A stretch of 64,000 nucleotides of DNA from Psychrobacter sp. FME6 (GTDB lineage: Bacteria; Pseudomonadota; Gammaproteobacteria; Pseudomonadales; Moraxellaceae): positions 1-64,000 of the forward strand of contig NZ_RRYW01000002.1 of assembly GCF_014861365.1 (NCBI RefSeq), in the 5' to 3' direction. Each line of letters starts with the position of its first letter. Position 1 is the first letter of the stretch. The notes beneath the pieces were generated by a model. That model worked only from the letters and a program-made list of their open reading frames with translations. It did not search any database and was not told where the DNA came from. Shown here one piece after another: positions 30,061 through 39,444 of this stretch. The position numbers and the translations under genes are program-made.

Positions 30061-30798
30061 ATGGAATTGTTCGATGAACAGCCAGCAAAGACGCAAGCGC
30101 AAAAGCAAGTGATTTTAGACAATGTGCGCTTGCCAGAAGACTGGAAAGAAGCGTTAGCGGAAGAATTGACCTCTGATAATATGGATAGCCTGCGGGCATT
30201 TTTAAAAGAAGTGTACCAATCAGATGACAGTATTTATCCACCAGCGCCGCTGATGTTTAATGCCTTTAATCTGACCCCCTTATCTCAGGTCAAGGTCGTC
30301 ATTTTGGGACAAGACCCTTATCATCGTCCAGGGCAAGCAATGGGCTTATCCTTTTCTGTACCCAAAGCGATCCCAAAGCCACCGTCTCTTAACAACTTAT
30401 TGAAAGAGATGGCAGATGATATTGACACTAGCTATTCAGCACATGGTGATTTGACCTATTGGGCAGAGCAAGGCGTTTTGCTATTAAACAGCTCATTGAC
30501 GGTAAAAGAAGGCGAGCCAAACAGCCATCAAAATAAAGGTTGGGAGCAGTTTACCGATGCGGTGATTGATGTGGTTAATGAGCAAACAGAGCATACCGTG
30601 TTTATTTTGTGGGGCAGTAAAGCGCAGAAAAAAGGCAAGTATATCAATACTGATAAACACTTAATTCTGACTGCGGTACACCCATCGCCATTAGCTGCCA
30701 ACCGTGGTGGTTTCTTTGGCTCTAAACCATTCTCTAAAACCAATGATTATCTAAAACAGTATGGTCAAACACCCATCGATTGGCAGTTACCGCAATAA
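30061..30798 (+). CDS. ung: Uracil-DNA glycosylase
   Basis: This family 1 UDG excises uracil from DNA. The catalytic water-activating loop GQDPYHRPGQAMGLSFSV is intact, with the catalytic Asp in GQDPYH. The His-containing DNA-intercalation loop HPSPLAANRGGFFG is also intact. The length of 245 aa is slightly longer than the E. coli enzyme because of the N-terminal region. tadA starts at the base after the stop codon, indicating translational coupling. Confidence 0.95.
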   Translation: MELFDEQPAKTQAQKQVILDNVRLPEDWKEALAEELTSDNMDSLRAFLKEVYQSDDSIYPPAPLMFNAFNLTPLSQVKVVILGQDPYHRPGQAMGLSFSVPKAIPKPPSLNNLLKEMADDIDTSYSAHGDLTYWAEQGVLLLNSSLTVKEGEPNSHQNKGWEQFTDAVIDVVNEQTEHTVFILWGSKAQKKGKYINTDKHLILTAVHPSPLAANRGGFFGSKPFSKTNDYLKQYGQTPIDWQLPQ

Positions 30799-31389
30799 AT
30801 GATAAATTCTCTACATCACCAATTGCCGCCTTATTATTTATCAGATAGCTTATCCATCGATGGAACGTTCATAAGCGAGCAGCTTAAAACCAGTACATTC
30901 TGGTCGGTTGACGATGTTAAATGGATGCAACAAGCGCTGAAACTGGCTAAAAAGGGCGCTAAGTATGGGGAAGTTCCTGTAGGAGCGATACTGGTGCATC
31001 AGCAGCAAGTCATTGGCCAAGGCTTTAATGAGCCAATTGGTCGCCATGATGCAACGGCTCATGCCGAAATTGTGGCGCTGCGAGATGCCTGCGCACGTCT
31101 AAAAAACTATCGCTTGCCGCTACAGACGACCCTATATGTGACCTTGGAGCCTTGTACCATGTGCATAGGTGCACTGATTCATGCAAGAGTCGATAGGTTA
31201 ATCTATGCAGCGAGTGAGCCGCGCGCTGGCATGGTTGGCAGTCAACTGAATCTGCCTGAGCAACCTTTTTATAATCATACTATCGAAGTACATAAGGGCT
31301 TGTGCGGCGAGCATAGCAGCCAGATGCTCAGAACGTTTTTTCGTGAGCGCCGAAAAGTGGCAAAAAATAAAGCCAGTATGCCTCATTAA
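30799..31389 (+). CDS. tadA: tRNA-specific adenosine deaminase
   Basis: TadA converts adenosine 34 to inosine in the tRNA-Arg anticodon. The zinc and catalytic motifs are present: HAEIVALRDA (His ligand and catalytic Glu) and PCTMCIGA (two Cys ligands). VPVGAILVHQQQVIGQGFNEPIGRHDATAH matches the family across more than one line of conserved positions. The ATG abuts the ung stop codon and has no independent ribosome binding site, so translation probably depends on ung. An N-terminal extension of ~35 residues precedes the usual WM start of the domain, and a shorter start is possible. Confidence 0.93.
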   Translation: MINSLHHQLPPYYLSDSLSIDGTFISEQLKTSTFWSVDDVKWMQQALKLAKKGAKYGEVPVGAILVHQQQVIGQGFNEPIGRHDATAHAEIVALRDACARLKNYRLPLQTTLYVTLEPCTMCIGALIHARVDRLIYAASEPRAGMVGSQLNLPEQPFYNHTIEVHKGLCGEHSSQMLRTFFRERRKVAKNKASMPH

Positions 31390-31561
31390 CAATGATATCA
31401 GTCTTGCTGCTAGTGATAGGCAGGTTTCTTTGCTATAATATTGCCCTATTTGATGGTGAAGTGGCTAAGTCGCTGTCAAATGTTTGATATATAAGTAAAT
31501 ATTGCTTTGTTATTAATATGCAAAAAGCCATACAAGTATCGCCTACTATTAAGTGAGTATT

Positions 31562-32332
31562 ATGACTGTCTCTACTACTGATCGCTCTACACTTAATAGT
31601 GACGATGACCGCCAGGCTCAAATAGTGCGTTACCCTGTTATCTGTATTGACGGTCCAAGTGGTGCAGGCAAAGGCACAGTCACGTGGCGTTTAGCACAGA
31701 CCTTAGGGTATCAGTTGCTAGACTCAGGGGCGTTATACCGTATTGTCGGACTCAAGGCGTTTGAAGCGGGGTTGATTACAGCAGATGCTAGCCAAACAAT
31801 TGACGAAGCCGCGCTATTAGAATTGACTCAAAGCTTGCAGATTGTATTTGAGCCTAATACTGACTCAGGGCGTGTCGATATCGTTGTGAATGGTGAAGCA
31901 GTCGGTGAGCAAGTTCGCAACGAAACCGTTGGCGGTTATGCGTCACAGGTGGCGGTTTATCCAACAGTACGACAAGCGCTGTTAGCTTTGCAGCAAGATA
32001 TGGCAACGCGCTCAGGGTTGGTTGCTGATGGTCGTGATATGGGTACGGTAGTGTTTCCAGATGCTGATGTTAAAGTGTTTTTGACTGCCAGCGCCCAAGC
32101 ACGTGCTGAACGTCGTGTATTACAATTAATAAAAGCAGGTCAACAGGCTAATTATCAGGCAATTTTATCAACCATTAAAGCCCGTGATGATCGTGACGAA
32201 AATCGTCAGACGTCACCTTCTAAACCTGCAAAAGATGCTTTGCTACTTGATAGCTCAACATTAGATGCTGATACTGTCTATGAGCAAGTCAAAAGGCACT
32301 GTCAGGCGAAAGGTATTTGTTTTAATAGTTAA
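31562..32332 (+). CDS. cmk: Cytidylate kinase
   Basis: Cmk phosphorylates CMP and dCMP. The P-loop IDGPSGAGKGTVTWRLA is near residue 30. The family motifs LDSGALYR and DGRDMGTVVFPDADVKVFL (the residues that recognise the substrate) follow, then RDDRDENRQTSP. I take ATG 31562 rather than GTG 31553 because AAGTGAG fits as its ribosome binding site. A TATAAT at 31434-31439 is a likely -10. rpsA follows, as in most gammaproteobacteria. Confidence 0.95.
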   Translation: MTVSTTDRSTLNSDDDRQAQIVRYPVICIDGPSGAGKGTVTWRLAQTLGYQLLDSGALYRIVGLKAFEAGLITADASQTIDEAALLELTQSLQIVFEPNTDSGRVDIVVNGEAVGEQVRNETVGGYASQVAVYPTVRQALLALQQDMATRSGLVADGRDMGTVVFPDADVKVFLTASAQARAERRVLQLIKAGQQANYQAILSTIKARDDRDENRQTSPSKPAKDALLLDSSTLDADTVYEQVKRHCQAKGICFNS

Positions 32333-32658
32333 TAAAAACAACATAGTAAGCACTAAAAAGCTTACAATGAGGATGGGTTTTAGTATAAAATTACAGTAGT
32401 AATAGTTTGATAGTCTTTAGGTAGGCATCAAAAATGCTATCTAAAAGGCTCTGTTTAAAAAGTATAAAGATTAAGAATATAAAGTTTTTTGATGTAAAAC
32501 CATTGTTGCTAGTGAGTTTTCTGAACCATTTGCTTATTACCAACAATCGTTTTTATATATGATTGCATAAGATATAAAACCAGTATTCTCGTTTTATGCA
32601 GTCATAAATTTGATCCGTACTGTGCTGGACAGGATACGGCTATACAAAGGTAGACATA
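32333..32658 (+). promoter_or_regulatory. rpsA leader and promoter region
   Basis: TTGCTT (32530-32535), a 17-bp spacer and TTATAT (32553-32558) form a plausible promoter. It would yield a leader of about 95 nt. That leader contains a bulged hairpin at 32615-32639 (CCGTACTGT...ACAGgaTACGG) just before the AAGG ribosome binding site. In E. coli, the rpsA leader folds into hairpins used for S1 autoregulation; the same role here is inference. Confidence 0.5.
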
Positions 32659-34347
32659 ATGGAATCATTTGCTGAACTATTTGAAGCGAGCATTGAAGAG
32701 CAGGGTCTGGATATCGAGCGTGGCTCGGTTATTACAGGTGCTGTTGTGGCCATCGATAACGATTGGATCACAGTAGATACTGGTCTTAAATCTGAAGGTA
32801 TCGTCGCTCGTGAAGAGTTTTTAAGCGAAGAAGGCGAACTTGAAGTTGAAGTTGGCGATAGCGTTGATGTCGTGGTTGAAGCGGTTGATAACGGTATGGG
32901 TCAAACCTTACTGTCACGCGAAAAAGCCAAACGTGTTGAGACCTGGAATATCCTTGAAAAAATCTCTGACAATGATGAGATCGTAAAAGGTATTATCTCA
33001 AGCAAAGTTAAAGGCGGTTTCACTGTAGATATCGGTTCAGTACGTGCGTTTTTACCAGGTTCATTAGTAGATGTACGTCCTATTCGTGATACGACGCATC
33101 TTGAAGGTAAAGAGCTAGAGTTCAAAGTTATCAAGCTTGACCAAAAACGTAATAACGTTGTGGTAAGCCGCCGCGCTGTTATGGAAGCTGAAAACTCAGC
33201 TGAGCGCGAAGAGCTACTGAACAAGCTTGAAGAAGGTATCGAGATCGAAGGTATCGTTAAGAACCTAACTGATTACGGTGCGTTCGTTGACCTTGGCGGT
33301 ATTGATGGTCTATTGCACATCACTGACATGGCATGGCGTCGCATCAAGCACCCATCTGAGGTGGTTGAAGTTGGTCAAGACCTAAAAGTTAAAGTATTGA
33401 AGTTTGATCGTGAGCGTAACCGCGTTAGCCTAGGTCTAAAACAACTTGGTACTGATCCTTGGGACAACGTTGGCGGCACATACCCAGTAGGTAGTGTGGT
33501 TAAAGCACGCGTAACTAACCTAACTGATTATGGTTGCTTCGCTGAAATTTCTGAAGGTATCGAAGGTCTAGTACACGTATCAGAAATGGATCATACCAAC
33601 AAAAACATCCATCCATCAAAAGTAGTTCAAGTGGGTGATGAAGTTGAAGTAATGATTCTTGATATCGACGAAGAACGTCGCCGTATTAGCTTGGGTATCA
33701 AACAGACTCTAGCCAATCCATGGGATGAGTTCGATAAGAAACATGAGCGCGGTGATAAAATCACTGGTACGATCAAATCAATCACTGACTTCGGTATCTT
33801 TATCGGTCTAGACGGTGGTATTGATGGCTTGGTTCATCTATCTGACATCTCTTGGAACGAAACTGGCGAAGACGCTATCCGTAACTACAACAAAGGCGAC
33901 ACCGTTGAAGCAATGGTATTATCTGTAGATGCAGAAGCAAACCGTATTAGCCTGGGCGTGAAGCAGTTAAGCTCTGATCCATTCAACGAATACCTAGTCG
34001 GTAACGACCGTGGTGCTATCGTTAATGGTAAAGTAAAAGAAGTAGACGCTAAAGGTGCTACTATTGAGCTTGCTGATGAAGTTGAAGCGTATCTACGTGC
34101 CTCTGAGATCCAACGTGACCGCGTTGAAGATGCAACTAAGCATCTAAGCGTTGGTGATGACGTTGAAGCTAAGATCATCAGTGTTGATCGTAAAACACGC
34201 AACATCAACTTGTCTATCAAAGCGAAAGACGAAGCTGAAGAGCGTCAAGCGATTAAAGATCTAGGCGGCGCAGGTACTACTCCAGCTGCAGGTTCTGATG
34301 CACAGCCAAAAACCATTGGTGACTTGATCAAAGAACAAATGCAGTAA
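32659..34347 (+). CDS. rpsA: 30S ribosomal protein S1
   Basis: S1 has six OB-fold RNA-binding repeats and brings mRNA to the 30S subunit. Repeats are visible: [19 protein letters not shown]-type start, [50 protein letters not shown] and [15 protein letters not shown]. The length of 562 aa is normal. Codon choice is more biased than in the neighbours, as expected for a highly expressed gene. AAGG precedes the ATG. It has its own terminator, and ihfB follows after ~285 nt. Confidence 0.97.
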   Translation: MESFAELFEASIEEQGLDIERGSVITGAVVAIDNDWITVDTGLKSEGIVAREEFLSEEGELEVEVGDSVDVVVEAVDNGMGQTLLSREKAKRVETWNILEKISDNDEIVKGIISSKVKGGFTVDIGSVRAFLPGSLVDVRPIRDTTHLEGKELEFKVIKLDQKRNNVVVSRRAVMEAENSAEREELLNKLEEGIEIEGIVKNLTDYGAFVDLGGIDGLLHITDMAWRRIKHPSEVVEVGQDLKVKVLKFDRERNRVSLGLKQLGTDPWDNVGGTYPVGSVVKARVTNLTDYGCFAEISEGIEGLVHVSEMDHTNKNIHPSKVVQVGDEVEVMILDIDEERRRISLGIKQTLANPWDEFDKKHERGDKITGTIKSITDFGIFIGLDGGIDGLVHLSDISWNETGEDAIRNYNKGDTVEAMVLSVDAEANRISLGVKQLSSDPFNEYLVGNDRGAIVNGKVKEVDAKGATIELADEVEAYLRASEIQRDRVEDATKHLSVGDDVEAKIISVDRKTRNINLSIKAKDEAEERQAIKDLGGAGTTPAAGSDAQPKTIGDLIKEQMQ

Positions 34348-34370
34348 GTTATTGATATAAAAGTAATATA

Positions 34371-34398
34371 AAAAAAGCGACCCCGGTCGCTTTTTTTT
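34371..34398 (+). terminator. rpsA terminator
   Basis: AAAAAAGCGACC and GGTCGCTTTTTT form a 12-bp stem with a two-base loop and a T8 tract, 23 nt after the rpsA stop. Confidence 0.92.
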
Positions 34399-34631
34399 AT
34401 GAGTGAATTTTGATATTGCTATTAGGGTTTTGCCCAAATGGGTAAACTCTTATTTCCATTTACACTAATATCCGCTATCATTTACAACATCGAGTAACGA
34501 GATGTACACCTGAATTTGAATCATTATAAGTTAATAATTGGCTTAACGAGTAAACTTACCGCTGTTAGCATAATTTATGTGGTTTGGACTCAAAATGATC
34601 TTATCCATCAATCAACAAGGCAAGCGTAATA

Positions 34632-34937
34632 ATGCAGCAAGCGATTAATAAGTCCGAATTTATTAGTAATTTGAGTGCGAACTGTGACAACATAACGGAT
34701 ACCGTTGTCGATGATGCAGTGCGTGAAATATTAAATTTGATGACCCATACTTTAGCCAATGATGGTCGGGTAGAAGTGCGTGGGTTTGGGAGTTTTTGTC
34801 TCCATCATCGCCGTGCTCGTTTAGGGCGTAACCCTAAAACAGGGGAAAGCGTCCCCGTACCCGCCAAGGCTATCCCACATTTTAAGCCGGGTAAAGCGCT
34901 ACGCGAAGCAGTCAATGATACCGTTGCAAATAGCTAG
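34632..34937 (+). CDS. ihfB: Integration host factor subunit beta
   Basis: This is a DNA-bending protein of the HU/IHF family. It has 101 residues, with the family arm motif [28 protein letters not shown] read in part as GRNPKTGE and PHFKPGK. The beta-arm proline region VPVPAKA is present. The sequence differs from the HU-type protein at 56874-57146. Its position after cmk-rpsA is the conserved site of ihfB. It probably has a separate promoter, since a strong terminator intervenes. Confidence 0.92.
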   Translation: MQQAINKSEFISNLSANCDNITDTVVDDAVREILNLMTHTLANDGRVEVRGFGSFCLHHRRARLGRNPKTGESVPVPAKAIPHFKPGKALREAVNDTVANS

Positions 34938-35053
34938 TGTAGCCATAAATCATAGAGTGAGTAAGCGTGCTCTATGAAATGATTTGTCAGCTATCTTTGT
35001 GACCGTCCTGCTCTTAAAAGATTAATAATATTTCAAACCGAGGTATACGTCTC

Positions 35054-35464
35054 ATGCGCTTTTTACTATTTGTATTACTGTTTTTGAGCTTTGCTTATTC
35101 TCTGGGTTTGGTATTGGCAAATAATACGGAAGTCGGCGTGAATTTGCTGTTTTCGCAAGCACCGACGATGAACTTAGGGTTGCTACTGATCCTCTGCCTG
35201 ATACTTGGCATCGTCATTGGTATTTTATTAGCGTTGCTCATTTTCCGTGTTTTACAAAACAAGTGGGAAATTTCGCGTTTACAAAAGGCGAACGCTAATT
35301 TGCAAGAGCAGATAAACCAAGCCAATGTCGTTATTGATCGTCAAGCGAATTCGCCAACAGTAGACGAAGCCGTCTATGGCGCCACAGCTGAAAACGTACA
35401 GAATGGCATAGCAGATAATAATGACGAAGGTGCAAGCTTAACCAAAAAAAAGCGAGATTATTGA
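35054..35464 (+). CDS. lapA: LapA-domain membrane protein (DUF1049)
   Basis: The protein has two transmembrane helices: FLLFVLLFLSFAYSLGLVLA and LGLLLILCLILGIVIGILLA. The short linker between them carries NNTEVGVNLLF, typical of the LapA/DUF1049 family. A coiled-coil cytoplasmic tail follows (~75-136). In E. coli, LapA works with LapB in controlling LPS synthesis. Here no lapB follows; the next 340 nt carry a MITE-like element and then pyrF. Its position after ihfB agrees with gammaproteobacterial order. GAGG precedes the ATG. Confidence 0.85.
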   Translation: MRFLLFVLLFLSFAYSLGLVLANNTEVGVNLLFSQAPTMNLGLLLILCLILGIVIGILLALLIFRVLQNKWEISRLQKANANLQEQINQANVVIDRQANSPTVDEAVYGATAENVQNGIADNNDEGASLTKKKRDY

Positions 35465-35473
35465 TTGGGTAAA

Positions 35474-35743
35474 TAGGGGCTGTATAGAATTCATCTATTA
35501 GGACTGCTGATCGCTAAAATAATTCCAGACTAGGCGTAAATCGAAGGTAATGTCGAGACCTTAGCTAGATTTACAACAACGTCTGGGGCGATTTTAGCAT
35601 CAGTCCGAAGGAACAGGACTATTTTTTGCCACTTCATAGCCAAAAATATCGCGCTTAGAATAACTAAACTTACTATTTTTGGCGTCGAATTGCCTAAAAA
35701 ATAGTCTCTGTCAGTTCCTTAGCTGAATTCTATACAGCCCCTA
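35474..35743. mobile_element. MITE-like element of 270 bp built of two long hairpins
   Basis: Perfect 20-bp terminal inverted repeats (TAGGGGCTGTATAGAATTCA at 35474-35493, and its complement at 35724-35743) enclose two imperfect stem-loops. The first, 35501-35606, pairs GCTAAAAT, CCAGAC and GTAAATC with ATTTTAGC, GTCTGG and GATTTAC. The second, 35608-35720, pairs AAGGAAC, GACTATTTTTT and GCCAAAAATA with GTTCCTT, AAAAAATAGTC and TATTTTTGGC. There is no ORF. The ends carry TA, possibly a TA target duplication. It is presumably a non-autonomous element; no transposase source is seen in the window. Confidence 0.8.
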
Positions 35744-35808
35744 GTCAATCTGTTGCTGATAAATCGTCTTATAATTATGTGATAAACCTGATATAAAGTG
35801 GCATAACC

Positions 35809-36507
35809 ATGAACAACACAATTAGCTCTCCAGTCATCGTCGCATTAGACAATATGACTAAGGATGACTCTCTAGCACTCGCTGACCAATTAGATCCGGC
35901 GTTATGCCGATTAAAAGTAGGTAAAGAGCTCTTTACCCGCTGTGGCCCTGACATAATCAAAGCATTACATCAGCGTCGGTTTGAGGTGTTTTTAGATTTA
36001 AAGTTCCATGATATCCCGAATACCACAGCGCAAGCAGTATTAGCAGCTGCTGAGCTGGGAGTATGGATGGTAAATGTCCATGCAAGCGCCGGCTACGATG
36101 CGATGTCATTAGCAAAGCAGCGTTTGTTAGATGGAAACTTTGAAACACTGTTGATCGCAGTCACCGTATTGACTTCTATGGATAACGAAGCACTCATGCA
36201 AACGGGTATCACTGACGGTCTGGATGCACAAGTGAGCCGCTTAGCTCAATTGACTAAGCAAGCAGGTCTTGATGGCGTGGTGTGCTCAGCACAAGAGGCA
36301 AAAACGCTCAAGAAATTGTGCGGTGATGATTTTAAACTGGTGACCCCAGGTATACGCTTGCCTGATGACAATACAGATGACCAAAAGCGCATTTGTACTC
36401 CAAAACAGGCATTAAGTGATGGTTCTGATTATCTGGTGATTGGGCGTTCAATTACTCAAGCTGCAGACCCTGCGGCTAAATTGCAGACGATACTTAAAGG
36501 TATTTAA
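35809..36507 (+). CDS. pyrF: Orotidine 5'-phosphate decarboxylase
   Basis: PyrF makes UMP from OMP, the last step of de novo pyrimidine synthesis. The catalytic signature [11 protein letters not shown] (Lys and Asp) lies near residue 62. VIVALDN at the start, HASAG in the middle and [16 protein letters not shown] at the phosphate-binding end are all present. The length of 232 aa is typical. A TATAAT at 35770-35775 lies 26 nt beyond the right end of the MITE-like element, so the pyrF promoter is directly adjacent to it. Confidence 0.95.
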   Translation: MNNTISSPVIVALDNMTKDDSLALADQLDPALCRLKVGKELFTRCGPDIIKALHQRRFEVFLDLKFHDIPNTTAQAVLAAAELGVWMVNVHASAGYDAMSLAKQRLLDGNFETLLIAVTVLTSMDNEALMQTGITDGLDAQVSRLAQLTKQAGLDGVVCSAQEAKTLKKLCGDDFKLVTPGIRLPDDNTDDQKRICTPKQALSDGSDYLVIGRSITQAADPAAKLQTILKGI

Positions 36508-36525
36508 TACTTTATAATGCGCCAG

Positions 36526-36570
36526 AAAAACTAAAAATGACAGCCTAAGCCGCTGTCTTTTTTAGTTTTT
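36526..36570 (+). terminator. pyrF terminator
   Basis: ACTAAAAATGACAGC and GCTGTCTTTTTTAGT form a long stem extended by A5/T5 at the base, with a 7-nt loop. Confidence 0.9.
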
Positions 36571-36626
36571 GCGGGTAGGTAAAAAGGTGCTAAACTATTT
36601 GGGTTTATTTAAGAATATTGGATCAT

Positions 36627-37427
36627 ATGAAATTACAGATTTTGAGTGACTTACATATTGATAGTTATGCGCGTCAGTCACATCCGATGGGACACATCCC
36701 CAAAACCGACGCAGATATCGTGCTAGTGGCGGGAGACACTGCCAATAGTGATAGTGGTATGCCGTGGCTACAAGAGCAAGCAGAGCGCTTACAAGTCCCT
36801 CTTATCACCATTGCTGGCAACCATGAGTATTTCAATGAAGATGTGCTACATTTCGATAAAAAGCTGGCGACTTGGGACAATTATAATGCTGAATCAAAAA
36901 CTGGCGTTCGCGTTTTGCAGTGCCAGCATATTGATATTGGCGAAGTAAGAATCTTAGGCTGTACACTTTGGACTGACTATCAGTATCAAGCTAATGAAGA
37001 CACTATGGCAGTTGTTACGCGGTTTATGCGTGACTATAAGCAAATCTATGCTGGTAGCGAGTTATTTTCACCTGAAGTATCTATGCAGATTCATGCTAAG
37101 CACCGTCATTGGTTAAAACAAGCATTAATAACCGCTAAAGAGTTGGGCAAAAAAACTGTAGTCATGAGTCATCATAGTATTAGCCCGTTATCTGTATCTG
37201 AGAAATTTGCTGACTTACCGAGTAATGCTGCTTTTGTCAGTGATTTTTCTGCATGGATGCATGAAGATTGGGCACCAATATTATGGGTACATGGTCATAC
37301 CCACGAAGCATTTGATTATCAGATTAATAAGACACGCGTGATCGTCAATCCACGTGCTTACCCCAATGAGGTTAGCAGTACGGCATTAGCGTTTGCATGG
37401 GATAGAGTGATTGATATTGGCGAATAG
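36627..37427 (+). CDS. Calcineurin-like metallophosphoesterase
   Basis: All metal-binding blocks of the family are present: SDLHIDS (Asp and His), AGDTANSD, GNHEYF, MSHHSISP and WVHGHTHEAFDY. It is probably a soluble cytoplasmic phosphodiesterase or phosphatase; the substrate is unknown. I use ATG 36627; a TTG nine bases upstream is in frame but sits in the likely ribosome binding region (TTGGA). It follows the pyrF terminator and precedes a histidine phosphatase, without a visible functional link. Confidence 0.85.
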   Translation: MKLQILSDLHIDSYARQSHPMGHIPKTDADIVLVAGDTANSDSGMPWLQEQAERLQVPLITIAGNHEYFNEDVLHFDKKLATWDNYNAESKTGVRVLQCQHIDIGEVRILGCTLWTDYQYQANEDTMAVVTRFMRDYKQIYAGSELFSPEVSMQIHAKHRHWLKQALITAKELGKKTVVMSHHSISPLSVSEKFADLPSNAAFVSDFSAWMHEDWAPILWVHGHTHEAFDYQINKTRVIVNPRAYPNEVSSTALAFAWDRVIDIGE

Positions 37428-37434
37428 GGGACTT

Positions 37435-37500
37435 TTTGAGGACGTGCCTCAATTTCTCTGCTATTAGAGCGTGTCTTCCATTCAGCTTGCTTATATTGCA
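37435..37500. repeat. Degraded REP-like sequence, copy 3
   Basis: TTGAGGACGTGCCTCAA is palindromic at its ends (TTGAGG/CCTCAA) and is followed by TTAGAGCGTGTCTTCCATTC. Both resemble halves of the clearer copies at 15183 and 22691, but with many changes. Confidence 0.45.
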
Positions 37501-37552
37501 ACTGAATTTATATTTAGTTCATTACTCTCAGAAAATCTGCTAGTCTTGTGTC

Positions 37553-38389
37553 ATGAGTAAAACTTCTAATAACCCATTATCAAAGCCATCTGTTGAGAGG
37601 CTTGGGAATCACATCCCAAGTGCGCCAGCACCTTCTCACCTGCCTGATAGCATGATTTCTTCGGTCAGTTTATTGCCTAAAGATAAGCGCCTTATTTTAT
37701 TTACTAGGCACTCTCTACGTGAGCGTTCTGATGGTAATGGCTTTGCCAGTTATCAGTTGCCACTGACGCCTAGAGGTCGTGTGCTGGCAAAATCTTGGGG
37801 CCGTTGGTTATCAGGACATCTGCCGTATTCACTCGATGTCGATAGTATCTCAAGCCCAATAGGGCGCTGTATTGATACTGCACAGTTGATGCAAGAAGGA
37901 GCAGGGCTGCGTCGAGATATTGCGCATCAGTCGTTACTGGTCGAACCTGGCAGCCTCGTGACCGAACCTGATATAGCCAATCCAATCTTTAAAGAAATTG
38001 GTGTGCTCAACTTTATTAATCGATTCTTACAAGGCAATCTTGAAGGCACTAAAAATGCCTATCAAGGGGGACTTGATATTTTATCGCTTTTTTATCAAAA
38101 TCAGCCGCAAGACGGGCATCTCATGTTGGCTGTCAGCCATGATACCTTGTTGTCTGCATTCTTAGCAGTGATGTTTGATGTGAGTGAGATTGACTGGAAC
38201 GATTGGCCAAAGATGATGGAGGGAGTGTTTTTGTGGTTTGATGATAAGCCATTTGAACAAGCCAGCGCCTACTTTGTCTGGCGCGGTGAGGTTTATGTGC
38301 GTCCGATTCATACTTTGTTGGATGGTTACCGCGCGGCTGGGTTTCATCCTAACAAGTTGCTATTGCCACCAGAGGTTAAGTGGACATAA
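37553..38389 (+). CDS. Histidine phosphatase family protein
   Basis: The protein belongs to the phosphoglycerate-mutase-like branch, with the catalytic motif LFTRHSLRER near residue 52 (the usual RHG reads RHS). PLTPRGRVLAKSWGRWL and SSPIGRCIDTAQLM follow, and the second catalytic His is in LAVSHDTLLSAF. About 45 polar residues precede the domain. The substrate is unknown. There is a single gene between a degraded REP element and the rpsT terminator region. Confidence 0.8.
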   Translation: MSKTSNNPLSKPSVERLGNHIPSAPAPSHLPDSMISSVSLLPKDKRLILFTRHSLRERSDGNGFASYQLPLTPRGRVLAKSWGRWLSGHLPYSLDVDSISSPIGRCIDTAQLMQEGAGLRRDIAHQSLLVEPGSLVTEPDIANPIFKEIGVLNFINRFLQGNLEGTKNAYQGGLDILSLFYQNQPQDGHLMLAVSHDTLLSAFLAVMFDVSEIDWNDWPKMMEGVFLWFDDKPFEQASAYFVWRGEVYVRPIHTLLDGYRAAGFHPNKLLLPPEVKWT

Positions 38390-38433
38390 AATCTTTCTAT
38401 TATGTGCTGAAAGGGATATTTTTGAGCAGGCAT

Positions 38434-38475
38434 AAAAAAACCTTGCCCCAGTATTAGAACCAGTGACAAGGTTTT
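38434..38475 (-). terminator. rpsT terminator
   Basis: On the minus strand, AAAACCTTG and CAAGGTTTTTTT pair to give a stem with a 21-nt loop and a T7 tract, about 47 nt after the rpsT stop. It also faces the histidine phosphatase gene. Confidence 0.8.
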
Positions 38476-38478
38476 CGT

Positions 38479-38501
38479 CATGATGCTCTCAAAGCATCAT
38501 G
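38479..38501. repeat. 9-bp perfect hairpin downstream of rpsT
   Basis: CATGATGCT and AGCATCATG flank CTCAA. It lies between the rpsT stop and the terminator and has no U-tract of its own; perhaps it stabilises the 3' end of the mRNA. Confidence 0.5.
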
Positions 38502-38521
38502 GGGTCCAAACAATACAAATC

Positions 38522-38788
38522 TTAAGCTTGTAGGCCTTTGATTGTTTTGTTTAGGCGGCTCTTACGACGAGCAGCTTTATTCTTATGAATAATACCTTTG
38601 TCGGCCATACGATCAAGAACCGGTACCGCTTTTTTGTAAGCTTCGGTAGCCGCGTCATAATCTTTAGCAGCGATAGCCGCGTCAACACGTTTTAAGTAAG
38701 TACGAACCATAGAGCGTTGTGACGCAGAGTCCTGACGACGTTTGGTGTTTTGACGGGCGCGTTTACGAGCTTGTGCAGTATTAGCCAC
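38522..38788 (-). CDS. rpsT: 30S ribosomal protein S20
   Basis: S20 binds 16S rRNA early in assembly. It is a short, basic, all-helical protein of 88 residues, with the family motifs [35 protein letters not shown] (in part) and ARRKSRL. The start codon is GTG, six bases after a perfect AAGGAG. In E. coli, rpsT also begins with a non-AUG codon (UUG), which is needed for S20 autoregulation; the same is plausible here. It is transcribed alone on the minus strand. Confidence 0.95.
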   Translation of the reverse strand: MANTAQARKRARQNTKRRQDSASQRSMVRTYLKRVDAAIAAKDYDAATEAYKKAVPVLDRMADKGIIHKNKAARRKSRLNKTIKGLQA

Positions 38789-39444
38789 GCGTATCTCCTT
38801 GATAAAGACAGATAAAAATATGAATGTTGATTACAATAATGGGTTTAACAATCATCGGTGACGAGCAGCCGTCTCGTCAAACATGATGTCGATGTCTAAT
38901 ATTAAAGTATCTAATATCAATAGGAACATCGCAAGCGCCAGAACTGTTTGGAATAATTAAACAGCGTTGACGTGTAAAGCCGGTTATCTTAGCAAATTAT
39001 CGCGCTTAGAACAATATATTTGATGATTAATGCTTAAAGAAGTTGTGTCCCTATATGGATAACTGTTTTTTAGGGTGTTTATTGAGCCATTCTTTGTATC
39101 GTCGATACTAAATAACGCTGATACTAAATAACATGGGTACATGATGTTAGACGTGCGACTGGTATAGATTGTTCTGGCTTGCTGTGCCTACGCTGCAAAA
39201 TTTATGTCTTAAATAAAAGCTTTCCAGTCCCGCAGTGTTTTTTTTATCGAACAGGTTGTCATTATAGTTATAAAAAATAGTGTTGGTTCAATAAGCCTCA
39301 TTACTGATAAAATCTTTTACAATAAATTCTGTAGAATAGCGTCAGTCTTCTGTTAATTTAGGTATGATACTAAATCAAGGATTTTCTAACACCCCCTCTT
39401 CTCATCTTGGTAAAGTTCTCCAACACTATATAAATGGGTAGGAT
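38789..39444. other. Noncoding region upstream of rpsT and the SDR-like gene
   Basis: These 656 nt separate divergent genes. I see a short hairpin (GACGAG...CTCGTC, 38860-38878) in the probable rpsT leader and a tandem 13-bp repeat GATACTAAATAAC (near 39103-39132). The rest is AT-rich with no ORF of note. Confidence 0.4.

Noticed and set aside
39103-39132. Tandem GATACTAAATAAC in the rpsT upstream region
   Set aside because: There are only two copies, and no operator symmetry or array structure; it is too little to call.
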